A stretch of DNA of 64,000 bases from Actinophytocola algeriensis (lineage in GTDB: Bacteria; Actinomycetota; Actinomycetes; Mycobacteriales; Pseudonocardiaceae): positions 669,269 to 733,268 of the forward strand of contig NZ_JACHJQ010000001.1 of assembly GCF_014203735.1 (NCBI RefSeq). Reading direction: 5' to 3'. The first letter of the stretch is position 1. Each line of letters begins with the position of its first letter. This document shows, in pieces, positions 17,571-25,229 of the stretch. The position numbers and the translations under genes are program-made. The notes beneath the pieces were generated by a model that worked only from the letters and a program-made list of their open reading frames with translations, was not told where the DNA came from and did no database searches.

Positions 17571-17588
17571 GTGCCGGGCTCCCGGCAC
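17571..17588. terminator. Hairpin between convergent VOC and hydrolase genes
   Basis: Inverted repeat GTGCCGGG-CT-CCCGGCAC, 17 bp after the VOC stop, with no T-run. A U-less bidirectional terminator is the simplest reading. Confidence 0.4.
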
Positions 17589-17680
17589 CACCAGACCCCC
17601 GAAAGTCCAGCGAGGAGGCCCGTCCGGCGAGGACAAGACCCCCGCTCGTCGACCCGGCCCCTGGACGACGTTCGGTTGTC

Positions 17681-18787
17681 CTACGAGCACAGCGCCGTGT
17701 CGAGGGCGGCTTCGATGGACCGCCCGGCGGGCAGGGTCGTCGGGTTCGCGGTGACCGCGACCGTCGCCACGCGGCCGTCGTCGGTCACCGCGTTGCGGGT
17801 GACGTAGCCAGGGGCGTCGCCGCCGTGGGTCCACGCCCGGCCGCCGCAACTGAGGCGGAACGTCCCCAGCCCGAGGCCGTACGTCGCGTCGCCCGTCAGG
17901 TCGAAGTCCGGTGCGGGCACCGTCTTCTTCATCTCCGCCAGCTGCGCCGGGTCGAGCAGTTCGCCGTCCAGCAGCGCGGTCATGAACCTGTTGAGGTCGC
18001 GTGGCGTCCCGATGAGCTGCCCCGCGGCCCACCCCATCGACGGGTCCATCTCCGTCACGTCGAAACGCGAGCCGTCGGCGGCCGGGAAGTACCCGTGCGG
18101 GTGGCGCCCCCGGATCGTCTGGTCGCCCAGCTCCGGCCAGTACGTGTCCCGCAGCCCGAGCCGCTTGATGACCCGCTTCGTGATCTCCTCGCCGACGGGC
18201 CTGCCGGTGACCTTCTGCACGATCAACCCGGCCAGCACGTAGTTGGCGTTGCTGTAGCTGAACCGAGTGCCGGGCGGGAACAGCAGGTCCTCGGTGAGCA
18301 CCACGTCCACCAGCTCACGCGGCTCGAAGTGCACGTGCCGCACGGCCGCGTAGTCGTCGATCAGCTTGTCGTCGTAGTCGACCAGACCGCTCGTGTGCTG
18401 CAGGACGTGCCGCACGGTGATGCCGTCCGGAACCAGGTTCGGCAGGTACTTCGCGACCGGCGCGTCGAGGTCGATCCTGCCCTCGCCGACGAGCTGCAGC
18501 ACGACCGTGGCCGTGAACGTCTTGGTGTTGCTGGCAATCCGGACCCGTCCGTTGACCGGCATCCGCGCACCGGTCCGCGTGTCGGCGACACCCGCCGTGT
18601 AGTCGCGCGTCCTGCCCTCGCTGCCGCGCACCGCCGCGAGCGCACCTGGGAAGTCGTCGGTCAACGCGTTCAGGCTCTGCTGCACGGGATCGGCGCGCGG
18701 TGCGGCCGCCGCCTCGTCGAACGGTGCGCAGGCAACGGCGAGGCAGGCGACCGCGGTGAGTGCGATGCCGCGAAAAGTGTTGGTCAT
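17681..18787 (-). CDS. Secreted serine hydrolase (class C beta-lactamase/DD-peptidase fold)
   Basis: A 368-residue exported protein: a signal region of about 28 residues, then the penicilloyl-serine-transferase-like fold. The catalytic set is SNTK (Ser86, Lys89), YSN (Tyr178) and a C-terminal HGG (THGGDAPGY). The motif HTSGL is typical of the D-alanyl-D-alanine carboxypeptidase/esterase EstB-like branch of this fold rather than of true beta-lactamases. It acts outside the membrane, probably on peptidoglycan peptides or esters. ATG at 18787; the longer frame to 18859 has no signal-like start. It lies downstream of the two-component genes on the same strand. Confidence 0.88.
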   Translation of the reverse strand: MTNTFRGIALTAVACLAVACAPFDEAAAAPRADPVQQSLNALTDDFPGALAAVRGSEGRTRDYTAGVADTRTGARMPVNGRVRIASNTKTFTATVVLQLVGEGRIDLDAPVAKYLPNLVPDGITVRHVLQHTSGLVDYDDKLIDDYAAVRHVHFEPRELVDVVLTEDLLFPPGTRFSYSNANYVLAGLIVQKVTGRPVGEEITKRVIKRLGLRDTYWPELGDQTIRGRHPHGYFPAADGSRFDVTEMDPSMGWAAGQLIGTPRDLNRFMTALLDGELLDPAQLAEMKKTVPAPDFDLTGDATYGLGLGTFRLSCGGRAWTHGGDAPGYVTRNAVTDDGRVATVAVTANPTTLPAGRSIEAALDTALCS

Positions 18788-18858
18788 GCCGGAAATGCTG
18801 GTCTGCCGGCGACCTTGTGACGATCCCGTGCGCTGCACGACCCGTGGTACAGCAGGCA

Positions 18859-19515
18859 CTACCGCCCGTTCGAGTCCTCCAGGAAACGCAGCACCGCGGT
18901 GACGCGGCGGTCGGCGCGGTCGTCCGGCGCGAGGTCGAGCTTCGCGAAGATGTTGCGGATGTGCTTGTGCACGGCGCCGTCCGTGACCACGAGCCGTTCC
19001 GCGATCGCGCTGTTGCCGAGCCCTTCCGCCATCAGCGCCAGCACGTCCCGCTCCCGTGGCGACAGGCGTTCGAGCTTCGTGTCGCGCCGCGTCCTGGCCA
19101 GCAGCTGCGCGACGACGTCCGGGTCGATGGCCGTGCCGCCGTTCCGGACGCGCCGCAGCGCGTCCAGGAACTCCTCGACCCGCCCGACCCGTTCCTTCAG
19201 CAGGTAGCCCAGCCGCGCGCCGCCACCGGCGAGCAGCTCCGTGGCGAACGCCTGCTCCACGTACGCCGACAGCACGAGCACCGCCAGCTCCGGCTTGCGC
19301 CGCCGCGCCTCGACCGCCGCGACGATGCCCTCGTCGGTGTGGGTCGGCGGCATCCGAACGTCCACAATGGCCACATCGGGGTCGTGTTCGTCGACTGCGG
19401 CGAGGAAGTCGTCCGGGTTGCCGGTCGTGGCGACGACGTCGAGGGACTCCGCGCGCAGCAGCATCGCGAGCCCTTCGCGCAGCAGGGCGTCATCCTCGGC
19501 GATCACAATCCGCAT
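18859..19515 (-). CDS. NarL/LuxR-family response regulator
   Basis: A 218-residue regulator: receiver domain 1-125 with acidic pair DD (8-9), phosphoacceptor Asp52 (IVDVRMPP), the conserved Ser (VLSAY) and Lys (LLKERV), then a LuxR-type helix-turn-helix (LSPRERDVLALMAEGLGN onward, about 150-205). The start overlaps the kinase gene's end by 13 nt, so they form a cognate pair. The serine hydrolase gene follows 71 bp downstream and is a plausible target, though no binding site is evident. Confidence 0.93.
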   Translation of the reverse strand: MRIVIAEDDALLREGLAMLLRAESLDVVATTGNPDDFLAAVDEHDPDVAIVDVRMPPTHTDEGIVAAVEARRRKPELAVLVLSAYVEQAFATELLAGGGARLGYLLKERVGRVEEFLDALRRVRNGGTAIDPDVVAQLLARTRRDTKLERLSPRERDVLALMAEGLGNSAIAERLVVTDGAVHKHIRNIFAKLDLAPDDRADRRVTAVLRFLEDSNGR

Positions 19516-20123
19516 GGCAGTCTCGCAGTCAAGGTGGTCGGTCCGCCGGAAGGGCTTGTCAGCGCGAAGGTACCGCCGACGGCCTCGACCCTCCCCCGGA
19601 CCCCGTCGAGGCCCGCGCCGGGCCGCGCGCCGCCGCGGCCGTCGTCGGTGACCGCCACGTGCAACAGGTCGTCGCGGTGGCGCAGCGCCACGGTCGCGTG
19701 CCGGGCGTTGCTGTGCCCCGCGACGTTCGCGAGCGCCTCCGCCACCACGAAGTACGCCGTCGCCTCCACCTCCTCGGCACACCGGCCGGGCAGTTCGGCG
19801 TCGACGCGGCACGCCACCGGACTCGCCGCCGCCAGCGCGGACAGCGCGCCGGGCAGCCCCCGGCCGGCGAGCACCGGTGGCTGGAAGCTCCGCACCACCG
19901 CACGGAGTTCGGCCAGAGCCGCCTCGGTGGCGTCCTGTGCGCGGCCGAGCATCGCGTCGGCCGCGCCCGGGTCACGGTTCAGCGCGCGCCGCGCCCCGCC
20001 GAGCAGCACGGTCACGGCGGCGAGCCGGTTCTGCGTGCCGTCGTGCAGCCGCCGCTCGATGCGCCCCAGCTCGGTGGCGTACAGCGCGGGCCAGACGGTC
20101 GGGTGTTGGTCGCGGCTCGGCAC
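19503..20123 (-). CDS. Sensor-less histidine kinase (NarL-partner type)
   Basis: A 206-residue kinase consisting only of a HisKA_3 dimerisation region with phosphoacceptor His27 (RRLHDGTQNRL) and a HATPase_c domain (N-box around EALANVAGHSNA, G-box DDGRGG, GLDGVRGR). There is no membrane or sensing domain. GTG at 20123 has AGGAGG 4 nt upstream, which fixes the short form; the frame farther upstream reads as antisense of the next gene. It phosphorylates the overlapping response regulator. The input must come from another protein or from the cytosol. Confidence 0.88.
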   Translation of the reverse strand: MPSRDQHPTVWPALYATELGRIERRLHDGTQNRLAAVTVLLGGARRALNRDPGAADAMLGRAQDATEAALAELRAVVRSFQPPVLAGRGLPGALSALAAASPVACRVDAELPGRCAEEVEATAYFVVAEALANVAGHSNARHATVALRHRDDLLHVAVTDDGRGGARPGAGLDGVRGRVEAVGGTFALTSPSGGPTTLTARLPCGL

Positions 20124-20190
20124 GGCACCTCCTTGGCACCGCGACGATAGGCCGCCGCAACCCCGTGCCGCAGTACAGCAGGCTGTACTC

Positions 20191-22077
20191 CTACGGGACC
20201 AGCATCGGCCGGAACGCTCCCTGCACGTCGGTGACCGACGCGGCGACGTACACCTGCGACGGCGGCCCGAAGTCCACATAGGAGGACGACCGGTACTCGA
20301 GGACGGCCGGGCAGCTGGCGCCGCCGATCTCCAGCTTGAACGACGCGACGAGCTTCCCGGTCCGCACCTCGAACACCCGCAGCGGGATCGCGATCTTGTG
20401 GAACGTGACGTCCGTGTACCCGAGGATGCTGTCGGCCGCCTCGTACGGGCAGGTCTGCACGGGTGTCCCGTACTCGGTCTCACCGGCGCAGACCACGATG
20501 ACCGCGTCGGCGGCGTCCGTGGCCTTCCAGCCCGGCGGGATCTTGCCGGTGTGCGCGTCGTTGCCGAACACCAGCGCCCGGTTGGGCCGGTTGGGCACGT
20601 AGGGCTTGGCGCCGCTGTAGGGCGCGGGCTTGTCGCAGTACGCGGGTGTCGAGCCGGCGGCCGGGGTGAGCAGGGTGCGCACGTTGTTCAGCTCGATGGC
20701 CTGCGTGGCCTTCGTGACGCCCGCCTGCGCCTTCGGTGCCAGCTCGTGGTCGGGGTACTGGTCGAGGAGCTGCTGGTAGCGCTGTCGCGCGGGCTGCCAG
20801 TCGCTCTTCTCCATGAAGAAGTCCGCGCAGCCGACGATGGCGTCGGGCGCGATCCTCGGCACGACCTCGGTGGCGTCCGCCAGCGTCCCGCCCGGCTTCT
20901 CCTTGCCGAGCCAGTCGGTGACGGCCTTGGTGTCACAGGGGTCGTCGACGGGCAGCGCGCCGAGGAACCGGTCCATGGTGGTGCGGACCATCTCCTCGTG
21001 CCCGGGCAGGTCGCGCAGCACGCCCTGGAGGTCGCCGAACCCGGCGGCGAGCGCGGTGGTGTTCCCGCCGAGTGCCGTGTCCAGCTCCCGGCCCGCGGTG
21101 CGCAGCTGGTCACAGGCCCGGACGGTGTCGTCGGCCCGCACGGTCAGCGGCGCGTTGGCCAGCTCGTGCCCGAACCAGAGCGTGCCGGTGGCCTCGAGCG
21201 CGGCGCCACAGTCCCCGTCGGCCCGCGCGTCGGCGGTGTCCTGCTCGATCCCCGCGGCGTCGAACCGCAGCAGCCCGAACGCGAGCAGCACGGGAATCGC
21301 CGCTCCCAGCGCCACGAACCGCTGCGTGCGGACCGGGTTGGGCCGCGGCCGCGGCCGGGCGAGCGCCCACCCGTGCACGATGACCGCCACCCACCAGGCC
21401 ACGACCACGAACTCGAACCAGAGGGTGGGTGTCGTGGTGACGAGCAGGAAGAGCAGCGCGACCGTGACCAGCGCCGCGGTGACGGCGAGGACTTTCCGGC
21501 CGAGGAGGACGTAGCCGATGCCGAGGAGGGACGCGTTGCCGAGTGCCACGGCGAGCGGGTCGGCGGGCTTCGGCGGCTTGGGGATGCGGGTGCCGTAGGT
21601 GGGGGTGGCGTCGGGGTCGTAGAACGCCGGACGCGGGTCGCTGACCCGGAAGTTCCACTGTGGCTGGACGCCGGGCAGGGGCGGCGGCGGCCCGGCCAGG
21701 TGGGGGATGGTGAGCTGCTCGGTGTCGGGGGCGGTCTGAGCCGCCGCCTGCTGGACGGGGATGAACGGCTCGGGCGCCACCAGGGCGGGCTCGGGTGCTG
21801 CGGGGGTGCCGAGGGCGGCGGGGAGCGTGACTGCCGCCGCGGCGGCGGCGGGAGACTGGGCAGGGTCGGAGGGTTCCGCCGCTGCTGGGGTGGGCTCGGG
21901 TGCCGGCGCTGCCGCCGCGGGCTCGGCTGCGGCGGGTGGCGGTGAGTCAGGTCCCGCAGCGGGTGCACTGGCGGCCGTTTCCGGCGTGGTCGTCTGCGCT
22001 TCCCTGGGCAGCCCGGGCTCCGCCGACGGCGTGGGCGGCGGGGTGGGGACAGGCTCAGGCTGCTGCGGGCGGTCCAT
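20191..22077 (-). CDS. Proline-rich N-terminus, multi-TM protein with extracytoplasmic helical domain
   Basis: A 628-residue protein of unknown function. Residues 1-150 are rich in Pro, Ala and Glu and probably disordered in the cytoplasm. After PKPADPLAVALGNASLLGIGYVLLG-type sequence come four hydrophobic segments (about 185-300). The remaining 320 residues are extracytoplasmic, with a TPR-like repeat (DWQPARQRYQQLLDQYPDHELAPKA) and several cysteines (CGAA, RACDQL, PCDTK, GCADF, YCDKP, CPYEA) that could form disulfides. ATG at 22077 with GGAAGG eight nt upstream. tRNA-Lys lies upstream on the same strand. Confidence 0.75.
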   Translation of the reverse strand: MDRPQQPEPVPTPPPTPSAEPGLPREAQTTTPETAASAPAAGPDSPPPAAAEPAAAAPAPEPTPAAAEPSDPAQSPAAAAAAVTLPAALGTPAAPEPALVAPEPFIPVQQAAAQTAPDTEQLTIPHLAGPPPPLPGVQPQWNFRVSDPRPAFYDPDATPTYGTRIPKPPKPADPLAVALGNASLLGIGYVLLGRKVLAVTAALVTVALLFLLVTTTPTLWFEFVVVAWWVAVIVHGWALARPRPRPNPVRTQRFVALGAAIPVLLAFGLLRFDAAGIEQDTADARADGDCGAALEATGTLWFGHELANAPLTVRADDTVRACDQLRTAGRELDTALGGNTTALAAGFGDLQGVLRDLPGHEEMVRTTMDRFLGALPVDDPCDTKAVTDWLGKEKPGGTLADATEVVPRIAPDAIVGCADFFMEKSDWQPARQRYQQLLDQYPDHELAPKAQAGVTKATQAIELNNVRTLLTPAAGSTPAYCDKPAPYSGAKPYVPNRPNRALVFGNDAHTGKIPPGWKATDAADAVIVVCAGETEYGTPVQTCPYEAADSILGYTDVTFHKIAIPLRVFEVRTGKLVASFKLEIGGASCPAVLEYRSSSYVDFGPPSQVYVAASVTDVQGAFRPMLVP

Positions 22078-22244
22078 CGGTGGTTCCTTCCCGGGAACTG
22101 GCGGGATGCCGAAAGAATTGTCGCTCGTGAAGCCCGGGAGGGGGCCCGGAATGATCCGGTTGCCAGGTATTGCGTCCGCTTCTTGCCACGTCCTGTGTGG
22201 ACGGTCAGCGGCACGGCCGAGATCACGGCACGGCAACGATGGAG

Positions 22245-22284
22245 ACACAAAACCGCGGGCCGGTGATGAACACCGACCCGCGGT
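22245..22284 (-). terminator. Intrinsic terminator of tRNA-Lys
   Basis: On the minus strand a 14-bp GC-rich stem (22252-22265 with 22271-22284, one G-U pair) with a 5-nt loop is followed by TTTTGTGT. It lies 7 bp past the 3' end of the tRNA. Confidence 0.75.
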
Positions 22285-22291
22285 CCTGATG

Positions 22292-22364
22292 TACGCCGCC
22301 AGGGACTCGAACCCCGAACCCGCTGGTTAAGAGCCAGCTGCTCTGCCAGTTGAGCTAGCGGCGC
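22292..22364 (-). tRNA. tRNA-Lys (anticodon CTT)
   Basis: Full cloverleaf on the minus strand, 73 nt. The acceptor stem GCGCCGC pairs with GCGGCGT (one G-U). The D-arm is GCTCAACTGGCAGAGC; the anticodon stem is GCTGG/CCAGC with loop CTCTTAA (anticodon CTT, plus-strand positions 22329-22331); the T-loop is TTCGAGT and the discriminator is A. CCA is not encoded. Confidence 0.97.
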
Positions 22365-22528
22365 GCGTGTCGCAGGGGATCTCTCCGCCGCGACGTGAGG
22401 AACCGTATCACGTGCCCCTGAGGCCCCAGAAATCGGATTCCTCATCCGGGTGGATGGCCTGCTCCAGGGCGTTGGACGCATCCGGCACACTGTGTCTGAC
22501 GATCACGGGCAGATGGGGCGGTTGTGTG

Positions 22529-23740
22529 ATGGCTTGGGGTGGCCCGCGGCGGGGCCTGCTTGTCGGCGGGGTGTTGGGCCTCGCCGTGTTGATGATCACT
22601 TCATGTACCAGCGGCGAGGCGGAGACGGCGCCGAAGGACGACGCGAGCAGGTCGACGTCGAGCGCGAAGCCCGCGCCGCCGAAGAAGCCGGTGAAGATCA
22701 CGATCACGCCTGGTGACAAGGCCGTGGACGTGGTCCCGGGCGGCCCGGTGACCATCGCGGCGGTGGACGGCAAGGTCACGCAGGTCACGCTGGTCAACGA
22801 GGCCGGTGAGCCGGTGGCGGGGCAGCTGTCCCCGGACGGCACCACCTGGCAGACCACCGAGCCCCTCGGGTTCGGCAAGACCTACACGGCGACGGCGACC
22901 GGTGCGGGCACGGACGGCAAGCCGGCCACGGTGACCTCGGTCTTCTCGACGGCGACACCGCGCGTGAAGGCCGATGTCTCCATGAACCCGCTGGACGGCC
23001 AGACCGTGGGTGTCGGTCAGCCGCTGGCGTTCTACTTCGACGTCAACATCGAGAACAAGGCCGCGGTGGAGCAGGCGATCCAGATCGGGACGACGCCGCA
23101 CACCGAGGGCGCCTTCTACTGGTACGACGACAGCGAGGTCCACTGGCGACCGAAGGAGTACTGGGCCGCCGGCACGAAGATCACGGTGAACGCCGCGATC
23201 TACGGCAAGGACTTCGGCAACGGCGTGTTCGGCAACGACAGCCGCCTGGCGAACATCACGGTCGGCGACGCGATCGTCGCGACGGCCGACGGTGCCACCC
23301 ACCAGATGACGGTGACCATCAACGGCGCGGTCGCGCGGACGATCCCGATCTCGATGGGCAAGCCGGGGCACGAAACGCCGGTCGGCACGTACGTGGTCAT
23401 GAGCGAGCACACGAACTACACGATGGACTCCAGCACCTACGGCGTGCCGACGGACGCGGCGGAGGGCTACCGGACCCACGTGGACGTGGCGAGCCGCATG
23501 TCGAACAGCGGCATCTTCTACCACTCGGCTCCGTGGTCGGTCGGCGACCAGGGCCACCGCAACGTGAGCCACGGCTGCATCAACATGACCACGGAGAACG
23601 CCCGCTGGCTGCAAGAGATCAGCCAGAAAGGCGACGTGATCACCGTCCAGAACAGCGGCGGCCCGGTCCTCGAGTCGTGGGACGGCCTCGGCGACTGGCA
23701 GATCCCGTGGGACCAGTGGGTCGTAGGCGGCAAACGCTGA
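22529..23740 (+). CDS. L,D-transpeptidase, lipid-anchored
   Basis: A 403-residue LdtMt2-like enzyme that makes 3-3 peptidoglycan cross-links outside the membrane. It has a lipoprotein signal with lipobox ITSC (about residue 26-29), a Ser/Lys/Pro linker, one or two immunoglobulin-like domains (about 60-260) and a C-terminal YkuD domain with the active-site loop SHGCINM (Cys about 350) and upstream His in IFYHSAPWS. ATG at 22529 with GGGGCGG seven nt upstream; GTG 22526 is an equally possible start. A strong terminator follows the stop. Confidence 0.93.
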   Translation: MAWGGPRRGLLVGGVLGLAVLMITSCTSGEAETAPKDDASRSTSSAKPAPPKKPVKITITPGDKAVDVVPGGPVTIAAVDGKVTQVTLVNEAGEPVAGQLSPDGTTWQTTEPLGFGKTYTATATGAGTDGKPATVTSVFSTATPRVKADVSMNPLDGQTVGVGQPLAFYFDVNIENKAAVEQAIQIGTTPHTEGAFYWYDDSEVHWRPKEYWAAGTKITVNAAIYGKDFGNGVFGNDSRLANITVGDAIVATADGATHQMTVTINGAVARTIPISMGKPGHETPVGTYVVMSEHTNYTMDSSTYGVPTDAAEGYRTHVDVASRMSNSGIFYHSAPWSVGDQGHRNVSHGCINMTTENARWLQEISQKGDVITVQNSGGPVLESWDGLGDWQIPWDQWVVGGKR

Positions 23741-23747
23741 CCTCGCG

Positions 23748-23787
23748 GAAGAGCCCGGAAGCCCTGTGCTTCCGGGCTCTTCTTTTT
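23748..23787 (+). terminator. Intrinsic terminator of the L,D-transpeptidase gene
   Basis: Perfect 15-bp stem (23748-23762 with 23768-23782), 5-nt loop, then TTTTT. This is the only classical E. coli-like terminator with a full T-run after a protein gene here. Confidence 0.92.
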
Positions 23788-23804
23788 GGGATGCCGCAGT
23801 GTGG

Positions 23805-23930
23805 TTTTGTCCTCGCCGGACGGGCTTTGCCTCCGGCGACTCCTCGCCGGAGGGGCAGGTCTCCGGGATGGCAGGGGGCTGGCAACGGGGCTGGTTTGGC
23901 AGGGACTCTGTGAGGTGGTCTGCCTGCCAT
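23805..23930 (+). repeat. Diverged copy of the intergenic module preceding the hairpin
   Basis: Contains CTCCTCGCCGGAGGGGCAGG, then GGGATGG and TGCCTGCCATCCC, in the same order as 13996-14112, but with extra sequence. The first part (TTTGTCCTCGCCGGACGGGC, then TTTGCCTCCGGCG) recurs at about 58122-58155. Confidence 0.7.
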
Positions 23931-24060
23931 CCCGTCGACCTCACTACGTGCTATCACACCGCGCCGAGGGGGCCGTTCCAGCGTTTGCTGCCGGTTTGGA
24001 TGTTGGTGCCCCCTCGACGCGGTGTGATCGGGCTTCGCCAGGTCGACGGGATGGCAGGCA
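23921..24060. repeat. Long nested inverted-repeat (hairpin) element, copy B
   Basis: Outer arms 23921-23941 and 24040-24060 (21 bp, perfect); inner arms 23953-23973 and 24008-24028 (20 of 21 paired); 34-nt loop sharing TTTGCTGCCGGTT and GTTGGTG with copy A. Relative to copy A, three inner-stem base pairs are changed on both sides (G-C to C-G, C-G to G-C, A-T to G-C), which keeps pairing intact. Confidence 0.9.
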
Positions 24061-24129
24061 GCACACGTGTTGCATAGGCAAGCGCCCGACCGAAGCAGCC
24101 CGAAGGGAGACGCACAGAGAGGCCGGAAC

Positions 24130-24270
24130 CCACCAAGGCGAACGCCAATGGCGAACCCCCGAGGAGAAGATGCCGATGCCGAAGGCGAAGGCGAAGGCGA
24201 AGGCGCCGAGGGGAAGATGCCGAAGGCGAACCCCCGAGGGAAGGTGCCAGAAGCGAAGGCGCCCACGCAG
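24130..24270. repeat. Low-complexity GAAGGC-rich repeat
   Basis: Four perfect tandem GAAGGC units (24181-24204) sit inside a larger imperfect duplication: GGCGAACCCCCGAGG plus GAAGATGCCGA occurs before and after them. Frames through it give Lys-Ala or Glu-Gly repeats on one strand and Ser-Pro repeats on the other. No ribosome-binding site or conserved product is seen, so I do not call a gene. Confidence 0.6.
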
Positions 24271-24302
24271 TCAGGGCGACAAAAACGCACCGTGGGGGGT
24301 TT

Positions 24303-24321
24303 GGGGGGCTCGACCCCCCAG
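24303..24321 (-). terminator. GC hairpin downstream of tRNA-His
   Basis: GGGGGG-CTCGA-CCCCCC inverted repeat 60 bp past the tRNA-His 3' end on the minus strand, followed by AAACCCCCC and only later by GTTTTTG. A U-poor terminator is probable. Confidence 0.45.
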
Positions 24322-24381
24322 CATGATGACGAACCCAAGGGGGAAGGTGGCCCCGAAGGGCCACCGAACACAACTACCCCG

Positions 24382-24454
24382 GGTGAGTGACGGGACTTGA
24401 ACCCGCGACATCCTGGACCACAACCAGGTGCTCTACCAGCTGAGCTACACCCAC
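24382..24454 (-). tRNA. tRNA-His (anticodon GTG)
   Basis: Cloverleaf on the minus strand. Acceptor GTGGGTG pairs with CACTCAC; the anticodon stem is CCTGG/CCAGG with loop TTGTGGT (anticodon GTG); the T-loop is TTCAAGT; the discriminator is C, as required for histidine. The extra G at position -1 is encoded at 24455. It lies 64 bp downstream of the oligoribonuclease-gene strand order's opposite end, that is, beyond the orn stop on the same strand. Confidence 0.97.
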
Positions 24455-24518
24455 CATCGCTGCGTGAAGCGTGCAGCGGGCATATCGTAACGTGCCCGTC
24501 TGGTGGGTTGGCAAACGG

Positions 24519-25124
24519 TTAGGGTTTGGGGTTCATCAGGGCCTCTGCCACGGCCTTTGCCTGGTCGCTCGTCGGGCCGGGGGCGGGGACGAAGGCGGTG
24601 CCACGGTAGTACTCGAGTTCGCGGATGGACTCCCTGATGTCCGCGAGCGCGCGGTGGGTGAGTCCTTTGTCGGGCTGTGCGTAGTAGATCCTCGGGTACC
24701 AGCGCCTGCTCAGCTCCTTGATGGACGACACGTCGATCATCCGGTAGTGGAGGTGGGCGTCGAGGGCGGGCATGTCGCGGGCGATGAAGCCTCGATCGGT
24801 GGCGATGGAGTTGCCGCAGAGGGGCGCCGTGCGGGCGTCGGGGATGTGTTTGCGCACGTAGTCGAGTACCTGGGCCTCGGCTTCCGCGATGGTCACGGTC
24901 GACTGGCGGACCAGCGGGGTGAGGCCGGACGCGGCGTGCATGTCGCGGACGACGTCCGGCATGGCGTCGAGGGCCGCGTCGTCGGCGTGGATGACTATGT
25001 CGACGCCGTCGTCGATGATGTTGAGTTCGGAGTCGGTCACGAGAACCGCGATCTCGATCAGTGCGTCTTTACTCAAGTCGAGACCGGTCATCTCGCAGTC
25101 GATCCACACCAGGTTGTCCGTCAC
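24519..25124 (-). CDS. orn: Oligoribonuclease
   Basis: A 201-residue DEDDh 3'-5' exonuclease that degrades 2-5 nt RNA and pGpG to mononucleotides. The metal residues are in [10 protein letters not shown] (Asp, Glu), the middle Asp in IATDRGF, and the HxxxxxD pattern in [13 protein letters not shown]. Length matches the family (about 200). GTG start. tRNA-His follows it on the same strand, about 65 bp beyond the stop. This is the housekeeping enzyme that would also clear pGpG from c-di-GMP breakdown. Confidence 0.97.
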   Translation of the reverse strand: MTDNLVWIDCEMTGLDLSKDALIEIAVLVTDSELNIIDDGVDIVIHADDAALDAMPDVVRDMHAASGLTPLVRQSTVTIAEAEAQVLDYVRKHIPDARTAPLCGNSIATDRGFIARDMPALDAHLHYRMIDVSSIKELSRRWYPRIYYAQPDKGLTHRALADIRESIRELEYYRGTAFVPAPGPTSDQAKAVAEALMNPKP

Positions 25125-25229
25125 CCGACGGAGCTTATCCCGGTACCCTGGTTTGATCTCGCAGGTTGCGGGGGTAAAGGCTTGGCGCGAGGCTTCCCGG
25201 TACGCGATTCACCTAGTGGGGCGATGCGG

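Noticed and set aside
18760-21945. 1061-residue plus-strand frame across the two-component and membrane-protein genes
   Set aside because: Antisense of four well-supported minus-strand genes. No signal or domain is recognised and codon pattern is a mirror of the real genes.
23786-24400. 204- and 139-residue frames in the 24-kb spacer
   Set aside because: Derived from the hairpin element and the GAAGGC repeat. They are open in most frames and show no conserved protein character.
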